A stretch of 23,924 nt of DNA from a virus, in the IMG/VR virus record IMGVR_UViG_3300029319_000473, positions 1,082 through 25,005 of that record; one strand, given 5' to 3'. Within the stretch, counting starts at the first letter, position 1; each line of letters starts with the position of its first letter. Under the pieces are notes generated by a model, which saw only the letters and a program-made list of their open reading frames with translations, did no database searches and was not told the DNA's origin. Of the stretch, positions 1 to 8,619 are shown one piece after another. The position numbers and the translations under genes are program-made.

Positions 1-223
1 CACCACCAGCGACTGTACCTGGTGTATTTTGCATCATATCGGTGTAATACTTACCACCAATAACTATCGGATCTGGATCTGGATTTGTATTATCTCCAAC
101 AAATAATCTTCCACCTTTATTTCCTTGTGTTCCATTCGCAATCGTGACAGCAAGTTCACCGTAGTTTATACTAGCTGGAGCAGCATTGCCAGTCGATCTT
201 TTTACTCGTATTATGCTGGCCAT
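1..223 (-). CDS. Tail-fibre-like virion protein, N-terminal part (cut by window edge)
   Basis: Only the first 74 codons are inside the window; the reading frame is still open at base 1. The protein starts MASIIRVKRSTGNAAPASIN and continues with GELAV, then GGRLFVGD, then VIGGKYYTDMM. I recognise this N-terminal pattern (MASIIRVKRSTG, RLFVGDN, IGGxYYT) from tail-fibre-like or structural proteins of T4-like marine phages, where it precedes a long variable C-terminus. A short GATCCA tandem repeat encodes Asp-Pro-Asp-Pro-Asp-Pro just before the IVIGG segment. The ATG follows the TAA of the upstream 75-residue gene with no gap and in the same frame. A purine-rich GGGGGAAG lies about 7 nt upstream, inside the end of that gene. 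The role in host attachment is inferred from family and position, since the receptor-binding part is not visible. Confidence 0.75.
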   Translation of the reverse strand, partial: MASIIRVKRSTGNAAPASINYGELAVTIANGTQGNKGGRLFVGDNTNPDPDPIVIGGKYYTDMMQNTPGTVAGG

Positions 224-451
224 TTAAAAACTTCCCCCATTAATGTTTAAATTTTGTGTTGCTCCTGGTGTCAGGTCTAAAGTTGCTTCAAATTTACTCG
301 TTGATGCGTTAAAGACCAAGACCATTCCATCTGATAGACCACCAGATATATCTACGTCTGATAATCCACCTAAAGTTCCTCCACTACCAGATAAGGTAGA
401 TATAACTTTATTGGCATTTTTTGATCCAACTCTGACTTTTATGTTAGCCAT
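224..451 (-). CDS. Small putative tail-fibre-associated structural protein (75 aa)
   Basis: The product is 75 residues, starting MANIKVRVGSKNANKVIS and ending NLNINGGSF. The centre, LGGLSDVDISGGLSDGMVLV followed by FNASTSKFEATLDL, is the 'LSDVD...DG..LVY....SKFEA' segment common in phage fibre and structural proteins. The terminal NGGSF resembles the end of similar short proteins I recall from cyanophages. It has no signal peptide or membrane segment and is rich in Gly, Ser and Val, as expected of a beta-structured virion component. It lies 5 nt after the 112-residue gene and directly abuts the next fibre-like gene, which also begins with a short basic strand (MASIIRVKR). It probably belongs to the tail-fibre or baseplate-periphery module. 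Its exact role is unknown. Confidence 0.7.
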   Translation of the reverse strand: MANIKVRVGSKNANKVISTLSGSGGTLGGLSDVDISGGLSDGMVLVFNASTSKFEATLDLTPGATQNLNINGGSF

Positions 452-456
452 GTAAA

Positions 457-795
457 TTAACCTGTAGTAACTCCAGCAGTAACAATCGCACTTCCACTAA
501 CAATTCTTGTTTTTAAAGAACCGTCATTTAATAAAACATCATAACTATATCTACCTGCCTTTAAAGCAGCTGTAACAGAAGATCCTAAAGATATTCTCAA
601 CACTCCTTGTGCACGGTTTGGAAATGAAACTGCAAATGTTGCCTTATCATTTAAAGATGCAGGATGTTTTTTTAATTTGGAAGTTGCAGTATAACCACTT
701 AAATCTAGTGGTGCGTTTGATGAACTTTCTAAATTAAAAGTTTGATCAAAGTCAGCTCCAGCATCGATTACTATGTTACTGATATATGCTGCCAT
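457..795 (-). CDS. Small beta-rich putative virion protein (112 aa)
   Basis: The 112-residue product begins MAAYISNIVIDAGADFDQTF and contains LDLSGYTATSKLKKHP, a hydrophobic strand near GVLRISLG, and AGRYSYDVLL before GSAIVT. The pattern (DF.QTF.L.....PLDLSGYTA..K....., then T..L.AGRYSYDV) is found in many short phage proteins of fibre and baseplate-periphery modules. It resembles the N-terminal Ig-like fold of BppU-type proteins, though I cannot confirm that fold from sequence alone. A perfect T4-type late-promoter octamer lies about 30 nt upstream, so the gene probably heads a late transcript with the two downstream fibre-like genes. The Shine-Dalgarno sequence is weak. A role as a fibre-attachment or accessory baseplate protein is inference. 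Confidence 0.7.
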   Translation of the reverse strand: MAAYISNIVIDAGADFDQTFNLESSSNAPLDLSGYTATSKLKKHPASLNDKATFAVSFPNRAQGVLRISLGSSVTAALKAGRYSYDVLLNDGSLKTRIVSGSAIVTAGVTTG

Positions 796-824
796 TATTT
801 AACTAATTAGAATCTATCTTGGAA

Positions 825-832
825 TATTTATA
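825..832 (-). promoter_or_regulatory. Late promoter, TATAAATA octamer
   Basis: Read on the minus strand the sequence is TATAAATA, an exact match to the T4 late-promoter -10 element recognised by gp55-type sigma factors. It lies in the 39-nt gap directly after the TGA of the coiled-coil gene. A start site about 6 nt downstream would give a leader of roughly 25 nt before the ATG at 795. Position and exact match are seen; activity is inferred. Confidence 0.7.
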
Positions 833-834
833 AA

Positions 835-1059
835 TCATTTATCCATAATATTTCGAAGAAGAGTTTTTATCTCATTCATATCCTCTTTTAAAGAATCCAA
901 ATCACTACGCATATTATCAAATTTCTTTTTCTCCTCGTGTTTTTTTCGAGAAAGTTCCATAAATTTATCAAATTCATCTTTATTTCTATTCACAATGGCA
1001 TTTGAGTCTACGTCTCTGACTAGAGACTTGTCAGATTCAACTTTCAAATATTTTTCCAT
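835..1059 (-). CDS. Small charged coiled-coil protein (74 aa), function unknown
   Basis: The product is 74 residues and highly charged. The first 25 residues (MEKYLKVESDKSLVRDVDSN) are followed by a Lys/Glu-rich helix from about residue 28 to the end. Spaced hydrophobic residues in the last 30 (FDNMRSDLDSLKEDMNEIKT and on to LLRNIMDK) fit a heptad coiled coil. It has no signal peptide or membrane segment. The ATG overlaps the TAA of the 2518-residue structural gene by one base (TAATG), which suggests translational coupling. I recall similar short coiled-coil genes after the DUF4815 gene in T4-like cyanophages. A structural or assembly-chaperone role is plausible but unproven. The gene ends in TGA immediately before a late promoter. 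Confidence 0.75.
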   Translation of the reverse strand: MEKYLKVESDKSLVRDVDSNAIVNRNKDEFDKFMELSRKKHEEKKKFDNMRSDLDSLKEDMNEIKTLLRNIMDK

Positions 1060-4000
1060 TATTCAATTTCGAATGACCTGAGAGCAATTCCTCTAAAGTT
1101 TTTAATTCTAGGTGGTTTTGCCTGGTTTGTTGATGTCATTACCACTTTTAACATAAATCCATTGAATTGTGGAGTATTTTCTGCAGTATACTTATATTCA
1201 CTAAATCCATTTCGAGTCGTATTAGGATTTACGACTTTATCTGGAAGACCGTTAGTATTAAATGGTATATACGTAGCGTTTGAATCATCACCATCACTTC
1301 TTATTAATTTATAGAATACTCTAATATCTCCTTCTGCCTCTCTATGTCCATCAAATTGAACGAGTAATGAATTAGAAATAAATTCTAAATCAATCATCTT
1401 TGTTTCATATATGGCAGAGTTTGGATCAAAACCAGGAATTTTTGGTCTACTATCAGTTTCAAAATTATCTACCTTGTCATCAACTAAATTGCTTATTGCA
1501 ATAATATTTGGATTTTGTAAATCTATGACTGGAGATACATCAACATTATCAGTTGTAAGTGTGAGTTCAAGAGCAAATGATTTTTGATTACCAAGTATAT
1601 TATATTCATTTATATTTGAAGCTATGATTCTAGGATCATCAAGATAATTTAACTTGTTTAGAGCTATATTTTCATAACCCTTATCTGTAAATGATGCTTC
1701 ATTACCACTTAAACTGGTTCCAGAAGTTGTTTTTATTCTAGCACTTATGTTTGTTCCTGTAGGTGTTATTGATGTTATTTGTGGATCGATTGCTTCAAAT
1801 GGAATATTTTGAGACACTTGAAGTCCATTACCACCTCCAGATTTTGTTGTATTAAATGTTGGATTAGTTGATGCAGTAGAGACTTTTACAAAATAACTAT
1901 CAAATGTTTTTTCTCTAGGATCAATATTATGATATGGTTGGTTATCAATACTAACTTTATTGATTTTTCTTAGTGAAATTCCATTAAATTCATATTTAAA
2001 TACTAGAGAACCTCCAGCATGATTTGCTTTCAAACTAGAGTCGATACCACCATTCTCATCACCTCTAGATATACTTGTCAAGTTATTTCCAGAAACACCT
2101 TTGTATTCGATTATTTCCTTATCAATTAGAACATAACCAGGAAAAGAGGCATTGACTGTTTTACCTTCAAAGGTTTCAAAACTAGATCCAGATGTGACAG
2201 TTATTTGAGTGCTATCATCATCTAATTTTTGAGTTAGTGTTGTTGGAGTTCCGTCAGGATGGAAATTAGCAATTCTTAACTTATTGGTATTAGAGTGCAT
2301 TCCATGATTTTTATGATCAAACTTTAAAGTATAACCATCTCTTATGGAATCTGGAGTAACTGAAGTAATCTCACCATTAATTAAAGTAGTTTGTGCTCCA
2401 CCTTGAGTAAAATGAACCATATTAGTAGTTGGTACAAAATCATTTTTAACTTCATCTAAAACAATTAAGTCCGTTCCACCAATTGATACATGAGATGTAA
2501 CTATTGCTCTTACTCCAGATCCAGTTGCACCAACAGGATTCATGAGTAGCAAATCACCAGGTGCATATCCAGATCCTTGTGTAGTTATGGTAACATTACC
2601 AGCAGTTACTTCAGGTGGATTACCTGCAACCACAACTTGTGCTTCTAGACCTTGACCATCTCCTGTCAATGATGTAAAACCAATGCCAGTAAATGTTCCA
2701 GTCGTTAATCCAATACCAGTGTTTGATACTATAGTTAATTTACTGGTTCCTGTTTTTATTGGCCCACCAGTTTTAAATATTCTTCCCGTATTAACAACTC
2801 CACCAACTGTTTGTTGAATTTCATCACCTGGTGTTAGAGTCATTTCAGTTGCTATTCCCAGTTTTACATTAACTCTCTTAGAAAATGCAACAACTGGATT
2901 ATTTTTCATTATTTTACCAAGAGGTAATTCACTATTATAAAGTAGAACACTTGATGGCGTATTTGTTATAAATTGTGCTTGATTAAGAGTAAATTTTAAA
3001 TCCTCATACTGACTTGGAGACCAAGTAGTATTATTTTGTGATTTAAATAATGAACCAAGAACTGGTTGGGTAGTATTTAATCCTTGAGTGATCAAATCTG
3101 ACTCTCCCATTCTATTAATAAACGCTAGATATTTTTCAGTGAAAAATGCCATTAAAACTATGGCATATTCATGCCCACTTTGTAGAAAGACAGGTGTTTC
3201 AAATTTAAATGTAGTAACTGCACTACCATCTTCGGATAAATTTATGTCTTCTGGTTTTATTTTAGTTTCACCAAATGGAACAACCTCTTGTGTTGGTATT
3301 CCATCTCTCATTGTTCTTATCTGAACTGTTACTGGAATCTCATCATCCTTTGTTTTAAAGAATAATTCACCACTTGTAATGAATATACCACTTTCATACA
3401 CTGCTTCATCAACAAGGAATGATTGTGCTAATGGGTCTCCTCTTCTTCCACCTCTTCTTCTCCTTCTTCTTCTTCTTCTAGCTGGAGAACTATTTCTTCT
3501 TCTTCTAGGTATTGCTTGATTTTGAACATTAGTTGTAGTTTCTGTAACGTCTTCAGTTCTAGTATCAGTAAATGTTCTTGATACGTCAACAGATCCAATT
3601 TCAACTCTTTCAATAACTGGTGCTTTAATTGATAAAGTTTGTTCTTGAGTGTTTGTTTGGTATCCGCTTGAAAAATATTCTTCTTCTGCAGAGCTAGAAC
3701 CAGGATCTAATATTGATGCATTGGTTTCACTAGTTGTAACTTTAATTGTATTACTTCCAGTTGTAAATGTAGGATTTCCAGATTCTGTGGGATCTGGTAT
3801 GTGTAAAGAGAAGATCAAATCTCCATCACTATCACTCATTAAAGAAATGTCTCCAATTGTCGCTTCTGCAGTTCCTGAAGAATTTACGATTGACTGTCCT
3901 TTTTTAACATATCCAAAATGATTAGGATTATTTTGTAAAGCTAAATCAGCAGTATCAATATTTAAAATTTGACTTGTACTAGAATATGTCTGTGGAACTG

Positions 4001-7000
4001 CTATAGGGTCAGAATCATTTGCAACAGGTAAGATGGTTACAATTTCATTTGGATCATTGTATGGCCCAATTTTATGATTTGGGTTAGCAACTCTACATCT
4101 AATATTTGGTATTCCACTACCTGCAGATTCAACAGTTTCAACCTCTTCATTAACACTAAAACTTCCTCTTGTCATTGTTATTGGAAGATATTTTGGAACT
4201 GCATACTTAGTTAAGTCTTGATTTTCCATGAACACATAAAATTTTGTGTTTGGTTTTAATCTCTTTGCAAATACCTCAACATTTCTTGATCTTACAGTGT
4301 AAAGCACATCAATACCAAGAACCTTAGTTCCTAAATCAACAACTGTTTCACTGGAAGATAATTCAAGACCAAATTCTTTTTGAGTTCCAGATTCTCTAAA
4401 TGTTTGTTCAATAGTATTTCTAATATCTCTTGTAGTGGTCGTTGTGGTTCGTATATTACCTCCTGTAATCGCATTACCAGTTCTCCTAGTACTAGTTCTA
4501 GATCTTGATGAAAGAACTTGTCTTCCTGTGATCGACTCATCAATTAGTGTTGCACTATCTCTACCATTCCAAGTGGTTTCATGAGAATTCCAAAAACTAG
4601 ATGCCATTCCACCATTTTCACGATCTTCTACTCCTAATAACTGTGACATTGCATCATAAACATTATCAATTTCAACATTTTGTGGAGGTATGGGTGCTTC
4701 ATGAATCCAAAAATCAGAGTTAGGGGTTAATTCAATTGATCCAACAAAGACATCAACCATAAATGGATTTAAATTTTCAACTCTAGTTGCATTCGGTTGA
4801 ACTATAAAAGGAGTTTCAGAGTAATTTAAAGTTAATGCAGCTCCACCTCTAGTTACATTAGAATCTGGAAAATCACTAGCAAATTTATAATCAGATGATT
4901 CTGGACTTGCAGTTGTGCTAGTTGTTTCAAATACTAATGCTACATTTCTTTCAGTGGATCTTGGTCTACACTCACTATTTTCAATATCAATATCAAAATT
5001 AGATTCACCTGTTAAATTGTGGGAATTGTGATTCCTAAAATTATCGACAAAGAAACCTGATTTAAATTTATCTAATCCAGTGTTTGGATCTTTAACTGCT
5101 AAATTTTTAGTATCAGTTTCAAGTAATGATAGTGTAGTGTAATTTTCTAAATTTTTAATTCTACTTTCAAGACTACCAATATCCCTCATTGTATATCTTT
5201 TGTGAGGAACTCTCTTAATTAAAATTTCATTTTCAGCATTTCGAATGTAAGGTGGAAGTTTAATTGTAGCTACTTGAAAACCCTCTTCATTAGGAACTGG
5301 AGCTTTTGGAGTTCTAGATGGAGTACCATCCTTCATTACGAACGCACCATCTTTGGTTAAATATAATCTATCAATTCTTCCTTGATAATAAGAATAATCT
5401 ACTATTACTGTTTTTCCAGAGATAACACTATCAGATTGTGATGAACTAAAATCTCTAGATGCATTTACAAATGGTGAAATAGTAGAACTAGATCTATTAT
5501 AAGTTCCAACTCTTGGTCTAAAATCTAGATAATCTGAAGCCCAACTATCAAATACAAATGGTATATCATTTGTATAATTAAGGGTATTATAACTGTTTAC
5601 TGTTTCCACATTTCCCGAAACTTCATTATTTGAAAGATGATCAAATATAACTCTTAATTTTCTACTTGGTTTTTCAGCATCAGATTTTCTAATAAGTCTC
5701 GAATAATCACAAAATTCAATTCTTTGTCCATTATCTAAATCATAATTTTTAAGTATGTTTCTATCTCCAGGTGCTACTCCAGTCACTGTAGCAATGATGC
5801 CAGAGGTCTTCAGAGAGATAGTTTCTCCTATCTCGAAGGTATTTTCGTTTTCATAAACAAAAGACAACTGAGTCGGTTGTGGGATTACCACACGAGCAAC
5901 TGCACCTGATAATGAACCAATAAATTGTTCACCAACAACTACATTATTAGTAAAAGTGCTACTTTGATTATTTACAGTTACTAATGGTAAACTTGGAGGA
6001 TCAGAAACTACATCATTTGCTTCAAATATTCCTAAAATACGAGTTACTTCAGGAACATCTAATGATAATTCTTTATCCTGAACTCTTGTTCCATATATTG
6101 TACTTGTTGTTAATCCGTCAATTGTTGTTCCAGATCCAACTGATTCAGATCTATCAATGACTAAACTACTACATCTCGTAAGGGATTTTTCTTTTGATAC
6201 TAATTTACTTCTTCTTACTGCTACTGTGAGTTTTGCAGTTCTACTGGTGGCAGGCCCAGATAGACCAGAAATTGTAACTTGCTTTAATCCAATATCCACG
6301 CTTACCATTGTTGGTAAAAGTTTTTCAACAACTCTCGAATTAGGAGTGCTATCAAACATTTCTAAAATATAATTGTCTGCACTAAATGGTTCAAAGAAAA
6401 GATTAGTTGTATCTCCAGCAGTAGAAATATCGGTAATATTAAAAATAACTGAATTATTACTAAAAGTCTTTGTTATTTGTTCTCTCATAACATAAGAACT
6501 ATCCAAAACATTAATAGAGGAAATGTATTCATCTGCTAATTTAACTCTAAATCCTGGATCATCTGATTCATTTAAAGTTGGAACACGAACAAAAATATCA
6601 GTTGGTGATGAAGCTGCAACTCCTCCATTACATGTGCCAGAAACATCTGCAACATTTTCAATGAGGAAACTAGTTCCACCAATACCAATATCTTTTACTC
6701 GGTTAAAAGTGGGAATAGTGTTGCCAATATTTGCACCCCCAGTATAACTAATGATATCTCCAACTTTAACTAATGTTCTAAAATCTGTAACCGAAGACCC
6801 TCTTACAGTTGAAAAACCAGAAGTACTATCAGAAAGTGGTAGAATCTCAAATTCTGCACCTGTCTGAAATATTTGTTTCTTAGAATTTAAAACTGTATTT
6901 GCTGCAAAAGTTGTGCTACCACTTCCTAAACCACCAGAGCTATGAACTGCTTTAACATCTTCAAAAGTGTTATCCTCTATTGCGGTTACGCTATTACCCT

Positions 7001-8615
7001 CAGTAATACCATTAATTATTAATGGTTCATTAAGTTGGAACTCTCCTGTAACATCGGTAAGAACAATCAGAGAGGTATTTGTTATCGTAAATGCTGAATA
7101 TCCAACTGCCCCACTATTTTTTCCTTCTACACGGGTATAAGCACCATAATCAACATCAATATTTTTCGAGAGTGTAAGACGTGTATAAAGTTGGACATCA
7201 TAAATTGATAAATTATAAGTTGTAACTGCTACTCCTGTAGCACTTGTTTGTTTAAAATCATAAACTTTTGCAGTTCCAACTCTCTCATCTGCATCAAATG
7301 CTCCAGGAGCAGCAGCTTTATCAACAGTCAATCGATTACGTAATAATTGAACTTGTCCACTGATAGTATTATTTTGAAAACCTACGTCTGGTGATCCAAA
7401 AACATTCGATATTGAAACTGATTTTCCCATTCTAATTGGAACACTTTGATTCTCAACTAATTTTGTCGTTCTTGGTTTTAAAATATCTATTGATGATGTA
7501 CCAATATTTTCAACCTCATAACCTCTTACAAAAGCCTTTCCTGATGAAATTTGTAAACTAATTAAATTATCAGACGGTATATTACCATTTTGAGTTTGTT
7601 GTGTATCAAAATATACCCCTTTATTACCAATTCTATTATTTAAAGATTCTTTAGCATTTACAGTAAATGGTCTTACATAATAATCGCCAGATTCGTCATA
7701 AGTTCTTCTAGCTAATTCATCAGCAAAAATATTATATTCAGTTTTAGTAACAATTTCTTTTATTTCACCATTTTCAACTCTCAATAATTCGACAAAATCA
7801 TCATCATTACTATCTGATAACAGTTTTTTGTGTAAACTAATTGATAATTTGAATCTATCTGCACCTGGTGCTGACTCATTAGAAAATCCTTTTGCATTAT
7901 CATACAAATCAGAATTTACAGAGGATGCTCTTACTGTTTCCTCATTTATTAAAAATCCGACTCTATAACTTGGTTCGTTAGTATATTGATCCAATATCAC
8001 AGTAGATGCTACGTTTTTTACAAAAAATCCACGAATAAAGTAAACACCTTCACTTACAGAAAAGGCACAACCAGTTGATGTTGCATCAGATACAATACAT
8101 CTTGCAAATTGACTATTTGCTGTTATACTTGTATTCAAATAATTAAAAGATGAAAGAGTTATTAAATTTTCACCATCTAAAAATACTTTAGTCTCTCCAT
8201 CTGTTCCAGATTTAGTGTACTTTACATATAAAGTATCAAACCCATCAATAGATTCTGCAGATGTTAGTCTATTAACTACTGTTGCTTCTACTCCTGAAGT
8301 TTCTCCTTGAATTTTTATTCTTGCGTCTGCTATAATTTTTGTATAGTTAAAAACAGGTATATTTAAAAAATTTGGATCTATCTTTACTGCGTTATATTCA
8401 TCATCATATGAAGTTCCGCCAGGAATTACCATCGCACCTTCTTTAAAGAAGTGTTGCCCAAATTTTTCTACTTGATTTTGAAGAATTGTCTGAAGAGTTG
8501 TTAATTCTCTAGCCTGAACTGGAAATCCTGGTTTAAATAGAACTTTTTGATAGTTTTTACTATCAACAAAATCATCAAAATATGGGGAAACGTTTAAATT
8601 GGTATTTTGTGGCAT
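1059..8615 (-). CDS. Giant DUF4815-type virion structural protein (2518 aa)
   Basis: The N-terminal part, from about residue 8 (SPYFDDF, KVLFKPGFPVQARELTTLQT, QVEKFGQHFFKEGAMVIPGG), is the DUF4815 signature of phage structural proteins. Further family-typical blocks follow: a helical segment SLESRIKNLENYTTLSLLE near 1147, FKSGFFVDNF near 1190, and VRSRNVEVFAKRLKPNTKFY at about 1440-1460. An Arg-rich tract (1704-1725) precedes DPLAQSF (1727-1733), a motif common in tail-fibre and baseplate-periphery proteins. The C-terminal third has a Gly-rich GSGYAPGD module (about 1980-2045) and an IDKEIIEYKG module (about 2130-2207), both also seen in the gp7-like protein. The start lies 4 nt after the gp8 stop. 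It is probably a peripheral baseplate or fibre-network protein expressed late. The family is clear; the exact position in the particle is inferred. Confidence 0.85.
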   Translation of the reverse strand: MPQNTNLNVSPYFDDFVDSKNYQKVLFKPGFPVQARELTTLQTILQNQVEKFGQHFFKEGAMVIPGGTSYDDEYNAVKIDPNFLNIPVFNYTKIIADARIKIQGETSGVEATVVNRLTSAESIDGFDTLYVKYTKSGTDGETKVFLDGENLITLSSFNYLNTSITANSQFARCIVSDATSTGCAFSVSEGVYFIRGFFVKNVASTVILDQYTNEPSYRVGFLINEETVRASSVNSDLYDNAKGFSNESAPGADRFKLSISLHKKLLSDSNDDDFVELLRVENGEIKEIVTKTEYNIFADELARRTYDESGDYYVRPFTVNAKESLNNRIGNKGVYFDTQQTQNGNIPSDNLISLQISSGKAFVRGYEVENIGTSSIDILKPRTTKLVENQSVPIRMGKSVSISNVFGSPDVGFQNNTISGQVQLLRNRLTVDKAAAPGAFDADERVGTAKVYDFKQTSATGVAVTTYNLSIYDVQLYTRLTLSKNIDVDYGAYTRVEGKNSGAVGYSAFTITNTSLIVLTDVTGEFQLNEPLIINGITEGNSVTAIEDNTFEDVKAVHSSGGLGSGSTTFAANTVLNSKKQIFQTGAEFEILPLSDSTSGFSTVRGSSVTDFRTLVKVGDIISYTGGANIGNTIPTFNRVKDIGIGGTSFLIENVADVSGTCNGGVAASSPTDIFVRVPTLNESDDPGFRVKLADEYISSINVLDSSYVMREQITKTFSNNSVIFNITDISTAGDTTNLFFEPFSADNYILEMFDSTPNSRVVEKLLPTMVSVDIGLKQVTISGLSGPATSRTAKLTVAVRRSKLVSKEKSLTRCSSLVIDRSESVGSGTTIDGLTTSTIYGTRVQDKELSLDVPEVTRILGIFEANDVVSDPPSLPLVTVNNQSSTFTNNVVVGEQFIGSLSGAVARVVIPQPTQLSFVYENENTFEIGETISLKTSGIIATVTGVAPGDRNILKNYDLDNGQRIEFCDYSRLIRKSDAEKPSRKLRVIFDHLSNNEVSGNVETVNSYNTLNYTNDIPFVFDSWASDYLDFRPRVGTYNRSSSTISPFVNASRDFSSSQSDSVISGKTVIVDYSYYQGRIDRLYLTKDGAFVMKDGTPSRTPKAPVPNEEGFQVATIKLPPYIRNAENEILIKRVPHKRYTMRDIGSLESRIKNLENYTTLSLLETDTKNLAVKDPNTGLDKFKSGFFVDNFRNHNSHNLTGESNFDIDIENSECRPRSTERNVALVFETTSTTASPESSDYKFASDFPDSNVTRGGAALTLNYSETPFIVQPNATRVENLNPFMVDVFVGSIELTPNSDFWIHEAPIPPQNVEIDNVYDAMSQLLGVEDRENGGMASSFWNSHETTWNGRDSATLIDESITGRQVLSSRSRTSTRRTGNAITGGNIRTTTTTTRDIRNTIEQTFRESGTQKEFGLELSSSETVVDLGTKVLGIDVLYTVRSRNVEVFAKRLKPNTKFYVFMENQDLTKYAVPKYLPITMTRGSFSVNEEVETVESAGSGIPNIRCRVANPNHKIGPYNDPNEIVTILPVANDSDPIAVPQTYSSTSQILNIDTADLALQNNPNHFGYVKKGQSIVNSSGTAEATIGDISLMSDSDGDLIFSLHIPDPTESGNPTFTTGSNTIKVTTSETNASILDPGSSSAEEEYFSSGYQTNTQEQTLSIKAPVIERVEIGSVDVSRTFTDTRTEDVTETTTNVQNQAIPRRRRNSSPARRRRRRRRRGGRRGDPLAQSFLVDEAVYESGIFITSGELFFKTKDDEIPVTVQIRTMRDGIPTQEVVPFGETKIKPEDINLSEDGSAVTTFKFETPVFLQSGHEYAIVLMAFFTEKYLAFINRMGESDLITQGLNTTQPVLGSLFKSQNNTTWSPSQYEDLKFTLNQAQFITNTPSSVLLYNSELPLGKIMKNNPVVAFSKRVNVKLGIATEMTLTPGDEIQQTVGGVVNTGRIFKTGGPIKTGTSKLTIVSNTGIGLTTGTFTGIGFTSLTGDGQGLEAQVVVAGNPPEVTAGNVTITTQGSGYAPGDLLLMNPVGATGSGVRAIVTSHVSIGGTDLIVLDEVKNDFVPTTNMVHFTQGGAQTTLINGEITSVTPDSIRDGYTLKFDHKNHGMHSNTNKLRIANFHPDGTPTTLTQKLDDDSTQITVTSGSSFETFEGKTVNASFPGYVLIDKEIIEYKGVSGNNLTSISRGDENGGIDSSLKANHAGGSLVFKYEFNGISLRKINKVSIDNQPYHNIDPREKTFDSYFVKVSTASTNPTFNTTKSGGGNGLQVSQNIPFEAIDPQITSITPTGTNISARIKTTSGTSLSGNEASFTDKGYENIALNKLNYLDDPRIIASNINEYNILGNQKSFALELTLTTDNVDVSPVIDLQNPNIIAISNLVDDKVDNFETDSRPKIPGFDPNSAIYETKMIDLEFISNSLLVQFDGHREAEGDIRVFYKLIRSDGDDSNATYIPFNTNGLPDKVVNPNTTRNGFSEYKYTAENTPQFNGFMLKVVMTSTNQAKPPRIKNFRGIALRSFEIE
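3441..3506 (-). repeat. AGA-codon tract encoding an Arg-rich segment
   Basis: Within the DUF4815-type gene, codons 1704-1725 encode four arginines, NSSPA, nine consecutive arginines, two glycines and two more arginines. The nine-Arg run at 3453-3479 is AGA five times, AGG once and AGA three times, a near-perfect trinucleotide repeat. The tract lies one residue before the conserved DPLAQSF motif. Such repeats are prone to slippage in whole codons, so length may vary between relatives. A function in binding polyanions such as LPS or nucleic acid is speculation. Confidence 0.9.
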
Positions 8616-8619
8616 CTTT

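Noticed and set aside
69-84. GATCTG tandem repeat near the window start as a regulatory repeat
   Set aside because: It is in frame within the fibre-like gene and simply encodes Asp-Pro repeats; three short units are not evidence of regulation.
3428-3613. Minus-strand 61-aa frame rich in Glu, overlapping the Arg-rich tract
   Set aside because: It is the shifted frame of the AGA repeat (GAA/GAG read as Glu) inside the DUF4815 gene; it has no independent start signal and no family resemblance.
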